Below, piece after piece: positions 55,601 to 63,155 of a stretch of 64,000 nucleotides of DNA. Location: contig CAJNDS010000045.1 in assembly GCA_905221605.1 (NCBI GenBank), forward strand, positions 153,501 through 217,500, written 5' to 3'. A model generated the notes under the pieces. It saw only the letters and a list, made by a program, of their open reading frames with translations, was not told the DNA's origin and made no database searches. The stretch's first letter is position 1. Each line of letters begins with the position of its first letter. This DNA comes from Symbiodinium natans (Eukaryota; Sar; Dinophyceae; Suessiales; Symbiodiniaceae). Both the position numbers and the translations under genes were made by a program.

Positions 55601-58600
55601 TCCTCCTATGTATGGGTGGCTGTCAAAATTAGGGTCCCTTTTTGGGTCCCTATTATAATACGGCACCTAGTATTTAGGGTACCTCAAAAGGGATCATAAT
55701 TTTGACAACCACCCATATATGCACATACCCTTTGAGGTGGCCCGTTCCCTCATTCCCCTATACGAAGAGCCAGCGAGATCAATTTGTGGGCTTGTGTGTT
55801 TTGGTTTAAGGTTTAGGGTTCAGGGTTTAGGGTTTAGGGTTTAGGATTTTAGGGTTTAGGGTTTAGGGTTTAGGGCTTAGGGTTTAGGGTTTAGGGTTTA
55901 GGTTGTAGGTTTCAGGGTGTCGTGTTGAGATCTTGGGGTTAAGCTCTTACGAGGCAAGCCAAGGGCGCCCCTTTCTCCGTTGGATTTCAGAGATTTCGGC
56001 TTCACGGGTTTAGGTTATGGGGCTCTGGGCTGTAGGACTTACAGGGTGGGGCCCCCTTACTATACTAACTGTAGTTACGGGACTTATAACCTAACTTAGG
56101 GTCCTTATAACCCAATTTAGGGCCCTTATAACTCTACTTATAACTAGGGGGCCCCACCCTGTAGGACTTAGGGGTCTATAGGGTTTAGGGCATCAGGGTG
56201 TCAGGGCATGAGGGAAATAAGGCTGTTGTGTATATAAGTACTATCATGGGACTCTATACCGTTTTACCCGTGAGGTTGCACCCTTGTGCTTCCCTTTTCA
56301 AACATCCTCTAAGGGAGTATAAGGACCACATGGGGGGTTACCGAAATTAGGGGCACCCGAACGGGGTCCTTATGATTCAGGGGATCCGATTATTGGGGTC
56401 CTTATTGGGATCCTACTCTTCAGGGATCTATATTGGGGATCCCCTATTCTCGTAAGCCCCCATACTAGGCGTATATTCAGGGAACCTCTTAGGGGAACAT
56501 CCTTGGGGGTCCGAGACTCCCTTGAGATTATAAGGTTTGGGGTAAGGTCTTTGAACTTTCAGCGTGCCTGAACCCGAAACCCCAAACCCCAAACCCTTCT
56601 TTGCAGCACATAGGCTGCGGGTGCTCCGTCTGCTTTCAGGCTTGGGGTTTAGGGTTTAGGGTTGCAAAGGTACTTTTTAAGAAGCCTGAATTAAAGCCAA
56701 CAGCCTACCACGTCGAGATCTTGCACTGGAGCGATCGCATACAGGGTGGGGCCCCCTTACTATACTAACTGTAGTAAAGGGCCTTATAACCTAACTTAGG
56801 GTCCTTATAACCCAATTTAGGGCCCTTATAACTCTACTTATAACTAGGGGGCCCCACCCTGTAGGCCCGAGCTTCGCCCTCATCGATGATCTACCAAGCT
56901 CAAAGAAGCTTGCTTGCGGCTGTCGCCACTTGATTTTGGCAAGTACGCATACTCGCCAAACCCTTAATACCCCGAAACCGTGTTGGGCACACTTGTGATT
57001 GTTTGCTGTTGCCGCTTGGTTTCTGATTCTGGTTGGAGCCTGCGACTGGAGAAATGTGCCCCTTCCACGACTTGAATGCTCTTTTGACAGGTTCGACGGC
57101 CCGGCAGGCTGGTGCTCCAGGTCCCATCAGGAGCCCCTTCGGCGCTTTGAAGGGAAAGCTACACGGAGATGAATTCTTGAAGGAGTTTGCGTCCACGCAG
57201 CTGAAGGTCGCAGAATTTCTGCGAATGACCACAGGCCATTGGTGTCAAGATCCAGCCGTTGCTTGGCAGACTGCATGCATGCTTGCTCTTTCCACATCGC
57301 TTCGCATCATTGCTCAAAACAGTCCTGGTGAAGACGCTCTAAACCCTAAACCCTAAACCCTAAACCCTAAACCCTAAACCCTAAACCCTAAACCCTAAAC
57401 CCTAAACCCTAAACCATCCCGGTGCCGACTTGGGGATGTGTAGGTCCTGAATTCCCCCCCCCCAAAAAAAAAAACAACAACCAAAAGTTAAGCCTGCACC
57501 GAAACGGCCTTTCCAGAGATTCCACGAACCCACACTTGGAGGTTCATTAGGGTTTAGGGTTTAGGGTTTAGGGTTTAGGGTTTAGGGTTTAGGGTTTAGG
57601 GTACTTAGTAACCAGTTAGAACTGTACTTATCAGCCACATCTCAGCCCTCAAGTGCCCTAATATGGCACAGTTAGAAGTACAGCTATAATGGTTTAATGA
57701 GTACCATGAACCTTCAAGCATGGCCAACACGCCCAAGTGTTTAGCAGAACCCTAGAACCCTAAATCCCAAAACCCTAAAGCCCTAAAAACCTAACCCTAA
57801 AACTCCAAATCCCAAAACTCTAAAATCCCAAAACCCCTTAAACCCTAAACCCCAAACTCTAAAATCCCTAAACCCTAAACCCTAAACCCTAAACCCTAAA
57901 CCCTAAACCCTAAACCCTTCGCGCCTATGCCTTCAATGGAGGACACGGCCTGAACTTCCACGTGGTCGAGTCGGGATCCTGTCGTAGGGTTTAGGGTTTA
58001 GGGTTTAGGGTTTAGGGTTTAGGGTTTAGGGATTAGGGTTTAGGGTTTAGGGTTCAGGGTTCCTTCTGATTCCGTCAGAGAAACTTAGGTGCTGATTCGG
58101 TAGCCGGCCACTTGGGTGCATGATCTCGACTCCTCGAGACCCTATGCTTATCCATTATGCGCTCAAGAGCACCCAAAAAATGAGAAATAGTCTTCCTCAT
58201 AACGGAAATATGGGGAGTGTTATTTTCCATTCTTTTGGGGTTCTTACGCAAATAGTAGCTAACCCCTGTTCCCAAACAACTCACCCGGAAAATAGGCGCG
58301 GCTACAGGTGTGTTGTATTCTGGAACCCCAAACCCCAAACCCCAAACCCCAAACCCCAAACCCCAAACCCCAAACCCCAAACCCCAAACCCCAAACCCGC
58401 GTACTTTCTCTTGAACATGACCCCCCAAAGCTTGGGGGCCTGTAGTTGCGCACACAAGCCCTGAATAAGGGAGTATAGGCCACATACATCCCCCCCCCAA
58501 AAAAAAAATAACCCCTAGACCCTAACCCACCCCTTCCTCCCCAAGCGGGGGAGTGTGTCATCGTCAGGGGAGTCGGTCCGGTGTTGGCAGCCCTGGGTGT

Positions 58601-59337
58601 GCTTTAAGCTGTTTGTCGGGTTACCCTAAACCTTAAACCTTAGAACCTAAACCCTGGCCCTAAACCCTAAACCATGCAGCCCCAAAAGCCAAGAGCTGCT
58701 TATTCGGGCTGGTACTTTCTAAATTTGTGCAATCCCAGAAAAAAAGAGGACAAGCAGGGAACCCTCAGAGTTTGGAGGCAGGGTCGCGATTGAAGATGCT
58801 TAGGGTTTAGGGTTTAGGGTTTTCAAGGTTTAGGGTTTAGGGTTTAGGGTTTAGGGTTTAGGGGGTTTAGGGTTTAGGGTTTAGGGCTTAGGTGTTGGCG
58901 GCTCCATTCCCTGTTCCCTCTCAACACTCAACCCGGAGCCGCCCGGAGCGGAATGCCCAGGGATCCTGGCACTGTCGTCACCGTGTGGGTGGAGGTCCTC
59001 TACCTGCTTATTGTGTTTATGGTTTAGGGTTTAGGGCTTGGGGTAGTTTAGGGTTTAGGGTAGTTTAGAGTTTTAGGGTGGTTCAGGGTTTAGGGTTTAG
59101 GGTCTAGGGCGTCTCCACTTCTCTCGCCCCCCCTCTCCCTCTCTCTTTCTTTCGCTGCTCTTTCTTGTCTTCTAGGGCCCAGGAGGGGGTAGAAGGGGGT
59201 TCAGGGCATGGGAAGGTTTTTTTTCTTGAAGTTTGTCAGATGTGTACATCATCCCCTCGTCGATTTGGAGATAGAAGCAGTCTTATCAGAAGTGGTACGT
59301 TATAAGCCCCCGAACTACAGGCGGTAAAGGTAACCGG

Positions 59338-59406
<69 letters not shown>

Positions 59407-61428
59407 ACCTCCTTGCGCCATCCTCGGAGGGCCTTTGGGCATGCCATCGGGTTTAGGGTGTAGGGTTTAGGGTTTAGGGTTTGTCATTAACGGCCAGGTG
59501 CCTATTGTTCCGACACCTGGGGAAGATGCAGTGGATCTCGACTTCCAAGGCGGGCAATTCCTGTGAGGTTTTTACGGTTCAGGGATCAGGTTTCAAGCTT
59601 CGAGTCTTCTTAGGGTGTACTGAGGGTTATGTCCCTTGGTCTATACCTGCCTGGATGAAGCCCAGATATGCCATGGAGGGTCCCCTAAATACAAGGCTCC
59701 GTTTTACAAAAAGAACCCCATCGCATTATAGGGACGATTTTTCGGGGAACTGGCAATGAGAAGAAGTGTGAACACCCCAAACGAAAAGTCCGAAGATCTT
59801 AAAGCGAAACACCAAAATCCTTGGTATGCGCAGCGCCAAGTAGCCCACACAAGAACGACCATGGTTGCTTGGAATACCTGGGTCTTGTTTGATTCTTAGG
59901 TCTCTAAACCCCAAACCCTAGTTTAATCCTAAACCCTCTAAGCAGCCTTAAACCCTCAACCCCTACGAAAAACCCTAAGCCCGCAAAACGAAACCCTAAA
60001 CCCCAAGACCGTGAAACCCCAGAGGTTGAGATGTTCCCCCAAATGTACTAAGCAGTCCTTCATAGGGATTATAGCATCCCCCCTATTAAGGACTGTTAGT
60101 AGAAGGTTGAACACCCCTAAACCCTAAAGCCTAAAGCCTAAACCCTAAACCCTAAAGCCTAAAGCCTAAACCCTAAACCCTAAACCCTGAAGCCTAACCC
60201 TAAACCCTAAACCCTAAACCCCAAACTGGGCTCCGGGTCGGCATGGACTCAGGGTTTGGCAGGTCCTGGCGCACGTGTATGGTACACGGTGGAGGCAGGC
60301 GGCACGCCGAACTTCTAGGGTCCTCCCACCCTAGACCCTGAAAACTTTGAGGTTTCGGGTTTAGGGCTAGGGTTGAGACCCTAAGGCCCTGAAGCTCTCC
60401 CTACCCTAGACCCTAAAACTTAGAGGTTTAGGGTTTCGGGTTCAGGGTTTAGAGTTTAGACCCAAGACCTGTTTCGGGTTTAGGGTTTAGGGTTTAGATC
60501 CTAAGACCCTGATGCCCTATTTCCTCCAGCCCTCGGGCACAAAGAAACTCTGTAGCCACCCAAAACTCAAGACCTCGTAAGGCTTAGGGCTTAGGGCTTG
60601 CGATCGAAGATGCAAAGGGTTTGGGGTTTAGGGTTTAGGGTTGTAGAGTGTGGGTGTCAAACCCTAAACCCTACACCCTAAACCCTATATTCCTAAATAT
60701 GCGGTCACATATGGTTGTGCCCAAGCGGGTGCCCCTCTCTCCGGCACCCCGTGGTTCAGGTTGGCTTTAGAGGGGCTTAGGGGCTTAGGGTTTAGGGTGT
60801 AGGGTTAAGGCTTCAGGCCTACAGGTTTTTTGTTTAGATTTGGGGCTGGGGGGGCACTAGGTTTCAGGGTCTAGGGTTGTAGGGCTTCAGGGTTTTAGTC
60901 GTTCGGGTTCTGGGGAGCGAGGGTGCTTGTAAGGCTTCCCCTGACCGCGAGGGGAGCCCTCAACCCTAAACCCTAACCCGATTTGCAAAGCAGTGGCTTG
61001 GCCCCCGAAGACGATACACACCCTAAACCCTAACCCTAACCCTAAACCCTAAACCCTAAACCCCAAGCCCTTATTCCAGAGCCCAATCCCGAAAACTCTT
61101 CCCCAAAAAGCCTAAGACTCAGGGGTTTTGAATTGAGGTCGCGGTGCAGCTTGTCGGGTGCCTAAACCCTAGACCCTAAACCCCAAACCCTAAACCCCAA
61201 ACCCCAAACCCCAAACCCTAAACCCTAAACCCTAAACCCTAAACCCCAAACCCTAAACCCTAAACCCTAAACCCTAAACCCTAAACCCTAAACCCTAAAC
61301 CCTAAACCCTAAACCCTAAACCCTAAACCCTAGGGTTTAGGTGAGGGTTCAGGGATGAAAGGCCCAAGGTCAACCTTCCAGGACACAGGAGTCCAGTACG
61401 TGGGTGGCGACGGCTACGACCTTGAGAA
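43611..61428 (+). CDS. Tandem micro-exon gene, copy TD2 (span)
   Basis: The second copy of the gene described for TD1, with the same 13 exons in the same order over 17.8 kb. Intron lengths and contents differ completely from TD1. Joined pieces include [35 protein letters not shown] and [20 protein letters not shown]. Conserved amino acids with many synonymous changes indicate long separation under purifying selection. Its introns carry five of the nine 120-bp elements and an RT fragment. Family resemblance as for TD1; function unknown. Confidence 0.65.
43690..43760 (+). repeat. TTTAGGG array
   Basis: Nine or ten units directly after exon e1's right flank. Confidence 0.95.
44270..44325 (-). 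repeat. CCCTAAA array
   Basis: Seven units. Confidence 0.95.
44849..44868 (+). CDS. TD2 exon e2 (20 nt)
   Basis: (R)TKLYLT(G) after GATCTGCAG, ends TTACCG|GCGCGG. Partner of 22624-22643 with identical length and phase. Confidence 0.55.
44917..45173 (+). repeat. Longest TTTAGGG array
   Basis: About 36 heptamers, nearly perfect, with three TTAGGG hexamers. Confidence 0.97.
45637..45669 (+). CDS. TD2 exon e3
   Basis: (G)[10 protein letters not shown], 33 nt, after CCACCAG. The right limit lacks an obvious GT: the base after GCCA is T, with a GA-type donor one base on. Confidence 0.6.
45686..45785 (+). repeat. TTTAGGG array
   Basis: About 14 units. Confidence 0.95.
46180..46432 (-). repeat. 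Long CCCTAAA array
   Basis: About 36 heptamers with a single CCCTAA hexamer. Confidence 0.97.
46898..47078 (+). CDS. Candidate exon, unassigned
   Basis: [20 protein letters not shown] then [18 protein letters not shown], open and hydrophilic, within the TD2 span. No TD1 partner was found. Confidence 0.35.
47297..47373 (+). CDS. Candidate exon, unassigned
   Basis: [20 protein letters not shown] then PEMP follows an acceptor-like TATAG|GTG and ends CCT|GTGTTT. It could follow the 46.9-kb candidate. No TD1 partner. Confidence 0.35.
47598..47717 (-). mobile_element. 120-bp TA-flanked inverted-repeat element, copy 5
   Basis: Reverse orientation with TA flanks. It shows a few more changes than other copies (GTAAGG for ATAAGG twice, TTAGCTAC for TTAACTAC). 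Confidence 0.9.
48126..48167 (+). CDS. TD2 exon e4 (limits uncertain)
   Basis: [14 protein letters not shown] after CTCAG, partner of 24189-24230. The frame stays open to about 48225. Confidence 0.45.
49054..49110 (+). CDS. TD2 exon e5
   Basis: [19 protein letters not shown], 57 nt, after CGGTAG, ends TTCCAG|GCGGGA. Same length, phase and GC donor as TD1 e5. Confidence 0.7.
49139..49545 (+). repeat. Higher-order repeat in TTTAGGG context
   Basis: The marker TTTCGGGTGTGGGTTTTTAG occurs six times, starting near 49164, 49214, 49271, 49335, 49399 and 49456. The spacings are 50, 57, 64, 64 and 57 bp, so units differ by whole heptamers. AGGGAATAGGG or AGGGAATCGGG marks four of the units. Confidence 0.92.
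49728..49850. repeat. Dispersed repeat, copy 2
   Basis: Homologous to 42590-42715. See that entry. Confidence 0.6.
50395..50727. repeat. TTTAGGG then CCCTAAA arrays
   Basis: TTTAGGG at 50395-50447 and CCCTAAA at 50605-50727. Degenerate sequence between, no gene seen. Confidence 0.9.
51290..51590 (-). pseudogene. Non-LTR retrotransposon reverse-transcriptase fragment
   Basis: The minus frame reads [20 protein letters not shown], then [20 protein letters not shown], then [28 protein letters not shown]. This is the N-terminal fingers part of LINE-type reverse transcriptases, with the GPSG(x)T..H and L.KP(x)GG.R motifs. It stops being RT-like at about 51295, where CCCCAAACCCTAAACC repeats begin. 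The YxDD catalytic core is absent. It is a dead 5'-part fragment lying antisense in a TD2 intron. Confidence 0.8.
51600..51830. repeat. TTTAGGG then CCCTAAA arrays
   Basis: 51600-51650 in + orientation, 51715-51827 in minus orientation. Confidence 0.95.
51865..51908 (+). CDS. TD2 exon e6
   Basis: [14 protein letters not shown](R), 44 nt, after GCGAAG, ends GCTGAG|GCGC. Partner of 25352-25395. Confidence 0.75.
52380..53035. other. AT-richer island with two unassigned frames
   Basis: Composition changes abruptly from the GC/telomeric background to A/T-rich. Plus frames at 52380-52718 ([39 protein letters not shown]) and 52796-53029 ([20 protein letters not shown]) have mixed codon use unlike nearby exons. 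No family was recognised. It could be an inserted element or transferred DNA. The right edge is a poly-C run. Confidence 0.45.
53086..53238. mobile_element. Foldback element with internal CCCTAAA patch
   Basis: CTACTTGGACC..CCCCAAGTATAA on the left and TTATACTCGGGG..CACCTCGAAGTAG on the right. ACCCTAAACCCTAAACC lies asymmetrically near the right arm. Confidence 0.6.
53411..53462 (+). CDS. TD2 exon e7
   Basis: (R)[17 protein letters not shown], 52 nt, after GAGCTGCAG, ends GCT|GCAAGG (GC donor). Partner of 26451-26502. Confidence 0.75.
53490..53690 (+). repeat. TTTAGGG array and variants
   Basis: Near-perfect to 53580, then degenerate with TTCGGTTTAGGG units. Confidence 0.9.
53733..53819. 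mobile_element. Foldback element, CTTAGTAGGGAATGAGGGA family
   Basis: The 19-base left arm pairs with TCCCTCATTCCCCACTAAG at 53801-53819. Related arms occur at 55350-55380 and 55745-55772. Confidence 0.75.
53891..54010 (+). mobile_element. 120-bp TA-flanked inverted-repeat element, copy 6
   Basis: Flanked by TA on both sides, in unique rather than telomeric sequence. Confidence 0.9.
54328..54447 (-). mobile_element. 120-bp inverted-repeat element, copy 7 (one TA lost)
   Basis: Reverse orientation. The right flank is TA but the left flank is GA, the only copy without both. It has small changes such as TTAGAAGT for TTATAAGT. Confidence 0.88.
54961..54982. repeat. CA microsatellite
   Basis: About ten CA units. 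Confidence 0.9.
55274..55304 (+). CDS. TD2 exon e8 (31 nt)
   Basis: [10 protein letters not shown](G) after GCCGAG, ends GCAG|GCGCAT. Partner of 30410-30440. Confidence 0.75.
55349..55775. mobile_element. Nested foldbacks
   Basis: An outer pair of arms (CTTAGTAGTGAATGAGGGAA and TTCCCTCATTCCCC) encloses an inner foldback at 55607-55723 (GGGTGGCTGTCAAAATTA against TAATTTTGACAACCACCC) and a poly-G run at 55406-55422. Confidence 0.6.
56042..56161 (+). mobile_element. 120-bp TA-flanked inverted-repeat element, copy 8
   Basis: Flanks GGACT-TA and TA-GGACTTA share the repeat-like word GGACTTA, as if inserted into a variant telomeric unit. Confidence 0.9.
56742..56861 (+). mobile_element. 120-bp TA-flanked inverted-repeat element, copy 9
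   Basis: TA on both sides, in non-repeat sequence. It carries GTAGTAAAGGGCC in place of GTAGTTAAGGGAC. Confidence 0.9.
56985..57340 (+). CDS. Candidate exon, unassigned
   Basis: The + frame reads [20 protein letters not shown], then [20 protein letters not shown] and [20 protein letters not shown]. It stays open for about 100 codons and ends in a CCCTAAA array. It lies in the TD2 span between e8 and e9. No TD1 partner was found, so it may be a nested gene. Confidence 0.4.
57340..57414 (-). repeat. CCCTAAA array
   Basis: Ten units. Confidence 0.95.
57533..57719. mobile_element. Foldback element of the TTAC..GTAA family, split by a telomeric array
   Basis: The left end CACTTGGAGGTTCAT breaks into TAGGG(TTTAGGG)n at about 57548 and resumes GTACTTAGTAACC at about 57601. 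The right arm GAGTACCATGAACCTTCAAG is intact. The uninterrupted relative at 63156 reads GGAGGTTCATGGTACTTATT at this point. Confidence 0.85.
57942..57970 (+). CDS. TD2 exon e9 (donor uncertain)
   Basis: (G)HGLNFHVVE after AATGGAG. Partner of 32316-32344. The upstream frame is also open (RAYAFNG). Confidence 0.65.
58325..58398 (-). repeat. CCCCAAA variant array
   Basis: About ten homogeneous CCCCAAA heptamers, again a locally amplified variant. Confidence 0.95.
58800..58890 (+). repeat. TTTAGGG array
   Basis: About 11 units with small interruptions. Confidence 0.9.
58961..58994 (+). CDS. TD2 exon e10
   Basis: [11 protein letters not shown] after ATGCCCAG, ends GTGGAG|GTCCTC. Partner of 33199-33232. 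Confidence 0.75.
59340..59405 (+). repeat. Poly-G run of 66 bases
   Basis: An uninterrupted G homopolymer as given. The true length may differ, as such runs are hard to sequence. Confidence 0.9.
59498..59549 (+). CDS. TD2 exon e11
   Basis: [17 protein letters not shown](G), 52 nt, after ACGGCCAG, ends TTCCAAG|GCGGGC. A GTGAGG further on is an alternative donor. Partner of 34543-34591. Confidence 0.7.
60030..60113. mobile_element. Foldback element, GATGTTC family, diverged copy
   Basis: GATGTTCCCCCAAATGTACT..CAGTCCTT pairs with AAGGACTGTTAGTAGAAGG..GAACA. Related to 33013-33110. Confidence 0.6.
60263..60294 (+). CDS. TD2 exon e12
   Basis: (G)[10 protein letters not shown], 32 nt, after TTGGCAG, ends GTGGAG|GCAGGC. 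Partner of 35694-35725. Confidence 0.75.
60325..60500. repeat. Tandem duplication of ~85 bp
   Basis: ACCCTAGACCCT-AAAAC..GAGGTTT..GGGTTT blocks recur, each containing CCCTAAA and TTTAGGG halves facing each other. Confidence 0.6.
61020..61335 (-). repeat. CCCTAAA/CCCCAAA array
   Basis: Short patch at 61020-61065, then 61160-61335 nearly continuous with interspersed CCCCAAA units. Confidence 0.95.
61382..61428 (+). CDS. TD2 exon e13
   Basis: [15 protein letters not shown](K), 47 nt, after CTTCCAG, ends GAGAA|GTACAAG. Partner of 37038-37084. Confidence 0.75.
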
Positions 61429-62039
61429 GTACAAGTGCTTCGGCATGAAGCGAAGGGCAGGGTTTAGGGTTTAGGGTTTAGGGATTTAGGGTTTAGGGTT
61501 TAGGGTTTAGGGTTTCGGGTGCAGGGTTTAGGGTTTAGGGCTTAGTGCAGCTCATTCTCGGCTTGGTTCCCGTGCCATATGATGCCAGATCAGATGACCG
61601 CAATCCCTTGGGCACAGATCTGCGCTCCTACCGCAGAGCCCCCGAAGTCATTTATAAACCCCAAACCCTAAACCCTAAACCCTAGACCCTAGACCCTAAA
61701 CCCTTTCTTGGGGTTCCGATAATAAGGTTGATAGCCATTTTGGGGTATACTAGGGGGTCACCATTTTGGGAAATACCCATATGTGCATCCTGCCCTACGG
61801 CCTTGTTGGAGTTTCCTTGTTGATGTGTTCTAACCCTAAACCCTGAACCCTGAACCCTGAACCCTAAACCCTAAACCCTAAACCTGGCCATTGCTAAGGA
61901 GCTTCCTCTAAGCTTGGACGAAAAGAAAATGTCCCACAAGCCCTGAACCATGTAAACTCTGAAAACCCGAAACCATAAACCCTACCAACACCAGGGCACC
62001 TAACTCCTAATTCCCTACGAGAATTGGTCTGGTGGTTGA

Positions 62040-62280
62040 AAATTTTTCTTAGTTTTGAAAGAGTATGTTCTTTATTTTCGTGTATGTTTTTTGTTTGAAC
62101 ATCATCGTGCTAAATCAAAAACAGAAAGGTATATATTTTCGTAAACTATACATATTTCGGTATATGTATATAGATGTATATATATATATATAATCTTGCT
62201 GATCAGCCAATGAAATAGAATTATATAAACTTTGACAAAAACACTTTAAACAAATTGGAACGAAATAAATGGACCTGTAA
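62040..62280. other. AT-rich island
   Basis: A/T-rich with a TATATA run (62160-62192), in sharp contrast to its surroundings. No open frame of note. Confidence 0.7.
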
Positions 62281-62629
62281 GGTTTCGGGCTTGAAGGGCT
62301 CCTAACCCTAAACTCTAAGCCCTAAAACGCTACTCAAACCAAGGGGTTTTCGTAAGCTTCTGAAAATAGCAAGGAGCACGCACATGCTTAGGGAGTCTGT
62401 AACCAAACATTTTTGGGTGCTTATTACATGGTCACTTAAGATGGGGCCTGAAAGGGCACGCCTTTGTCATAGTGGGGTAGCATTTTACATTTTGAAGGGT
62501 ACTTAAAACTGAATAAGGAATATAAATTTTCACTTTGAATACTATCCCACCCATGATCTAGTTTATATACCTGTACACCCCAAGGACTCAAATTTCAGAA
62601 CCCTTATAAGGTAAGGGAAGATGTCTGAG

Positions 62630-62725
62630 GTGGATGACCTCGTGGACGGGATCTTTCACAGGGCAAAAGGAAGATGGCTGAGGAGATTGAGCTGGCGGGG
62701 CTTAGGGTGGTGTGCATTCACCCCT
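62630..62725 (+). CDS. Candidate first exon, unassigned
   Basis: An ATG at about 62620 opens MSEVDDLVDGIFHRAKGRWL. CACAG|GGCAAAAG could split it. Possibly the start of a further gene. Confidence 0.3.
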
Positions 62726-62868
62726 ATAGAGGGCCCTACAACCCTCAACTCCCTCAAGCCTAAATCCTACAGTCCCAAACCCTAAACCCTAAACCTTAAA
62801 CCTTAAACCCCAAACCCTAAACCCTAAACCCTAAACCCTAAACCCTAAACCCACCCTAAACCAAGACC

Positions 62869-62932
62869 TTTCCTTCATGAGAGCCAGGTACAATCCTAGA
62901 CCTTTCCTTCGTGAGAGCCAGGTACATGCTAC
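62869..62932. repeat. Short tandem duplication
   Basis: GACCTTTCCTTC(A/G)TGAGAG followed by CCAGGTAC occurs twice in a row. Confidence 0.85.
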
Positions 62933-63155
62933 TCTTCAGGGGTTTTCGGGCTTCTTTGGGTAGTTACATGGTCCCTTAGTATGGGCCCTTACTCGGGGAC
63001 ACCCTAAACCCTAAACCCTAAACCCTAAGCCCTAACCCCTGTATTCCCCTTATATACCCTACCAAACCCCACGGCCCATACTTCAGAATCTTAAAGGAGG
63101 TAAGGGACCATATTGAGGGCCCCTAAACCCTAGACTTGTTTTAAACCCTAAACCC

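Noticed and set aside
58075-58500. Frames with repeated [14 protein letters not shown]
   Set aside because: Translation of the CCCCAAA variant array at 58325-58398.
59236-59442. Frame with a long polyproline
   Set aside because: Translation of the poly-G/poly-C run.
61590-61650. Possible 14th exon pair (SDDLPPPEV at 37.21 kb and SDDRNPLGT..APEV at 61.6 kb)
   Set aside because: Lengths and phase do not agree with e13's phase 2 end, and the similarity is limited to a few residues.
61732-61743. TAGCCATTTTGG, matching part of the dinoflagellate spliced leader
   Set aside because: Only the core matches and the downstream CTCAAG is absent. A similar CCATTTTGGG recurs 30 bp on, so it is probably chance or foldback arms.
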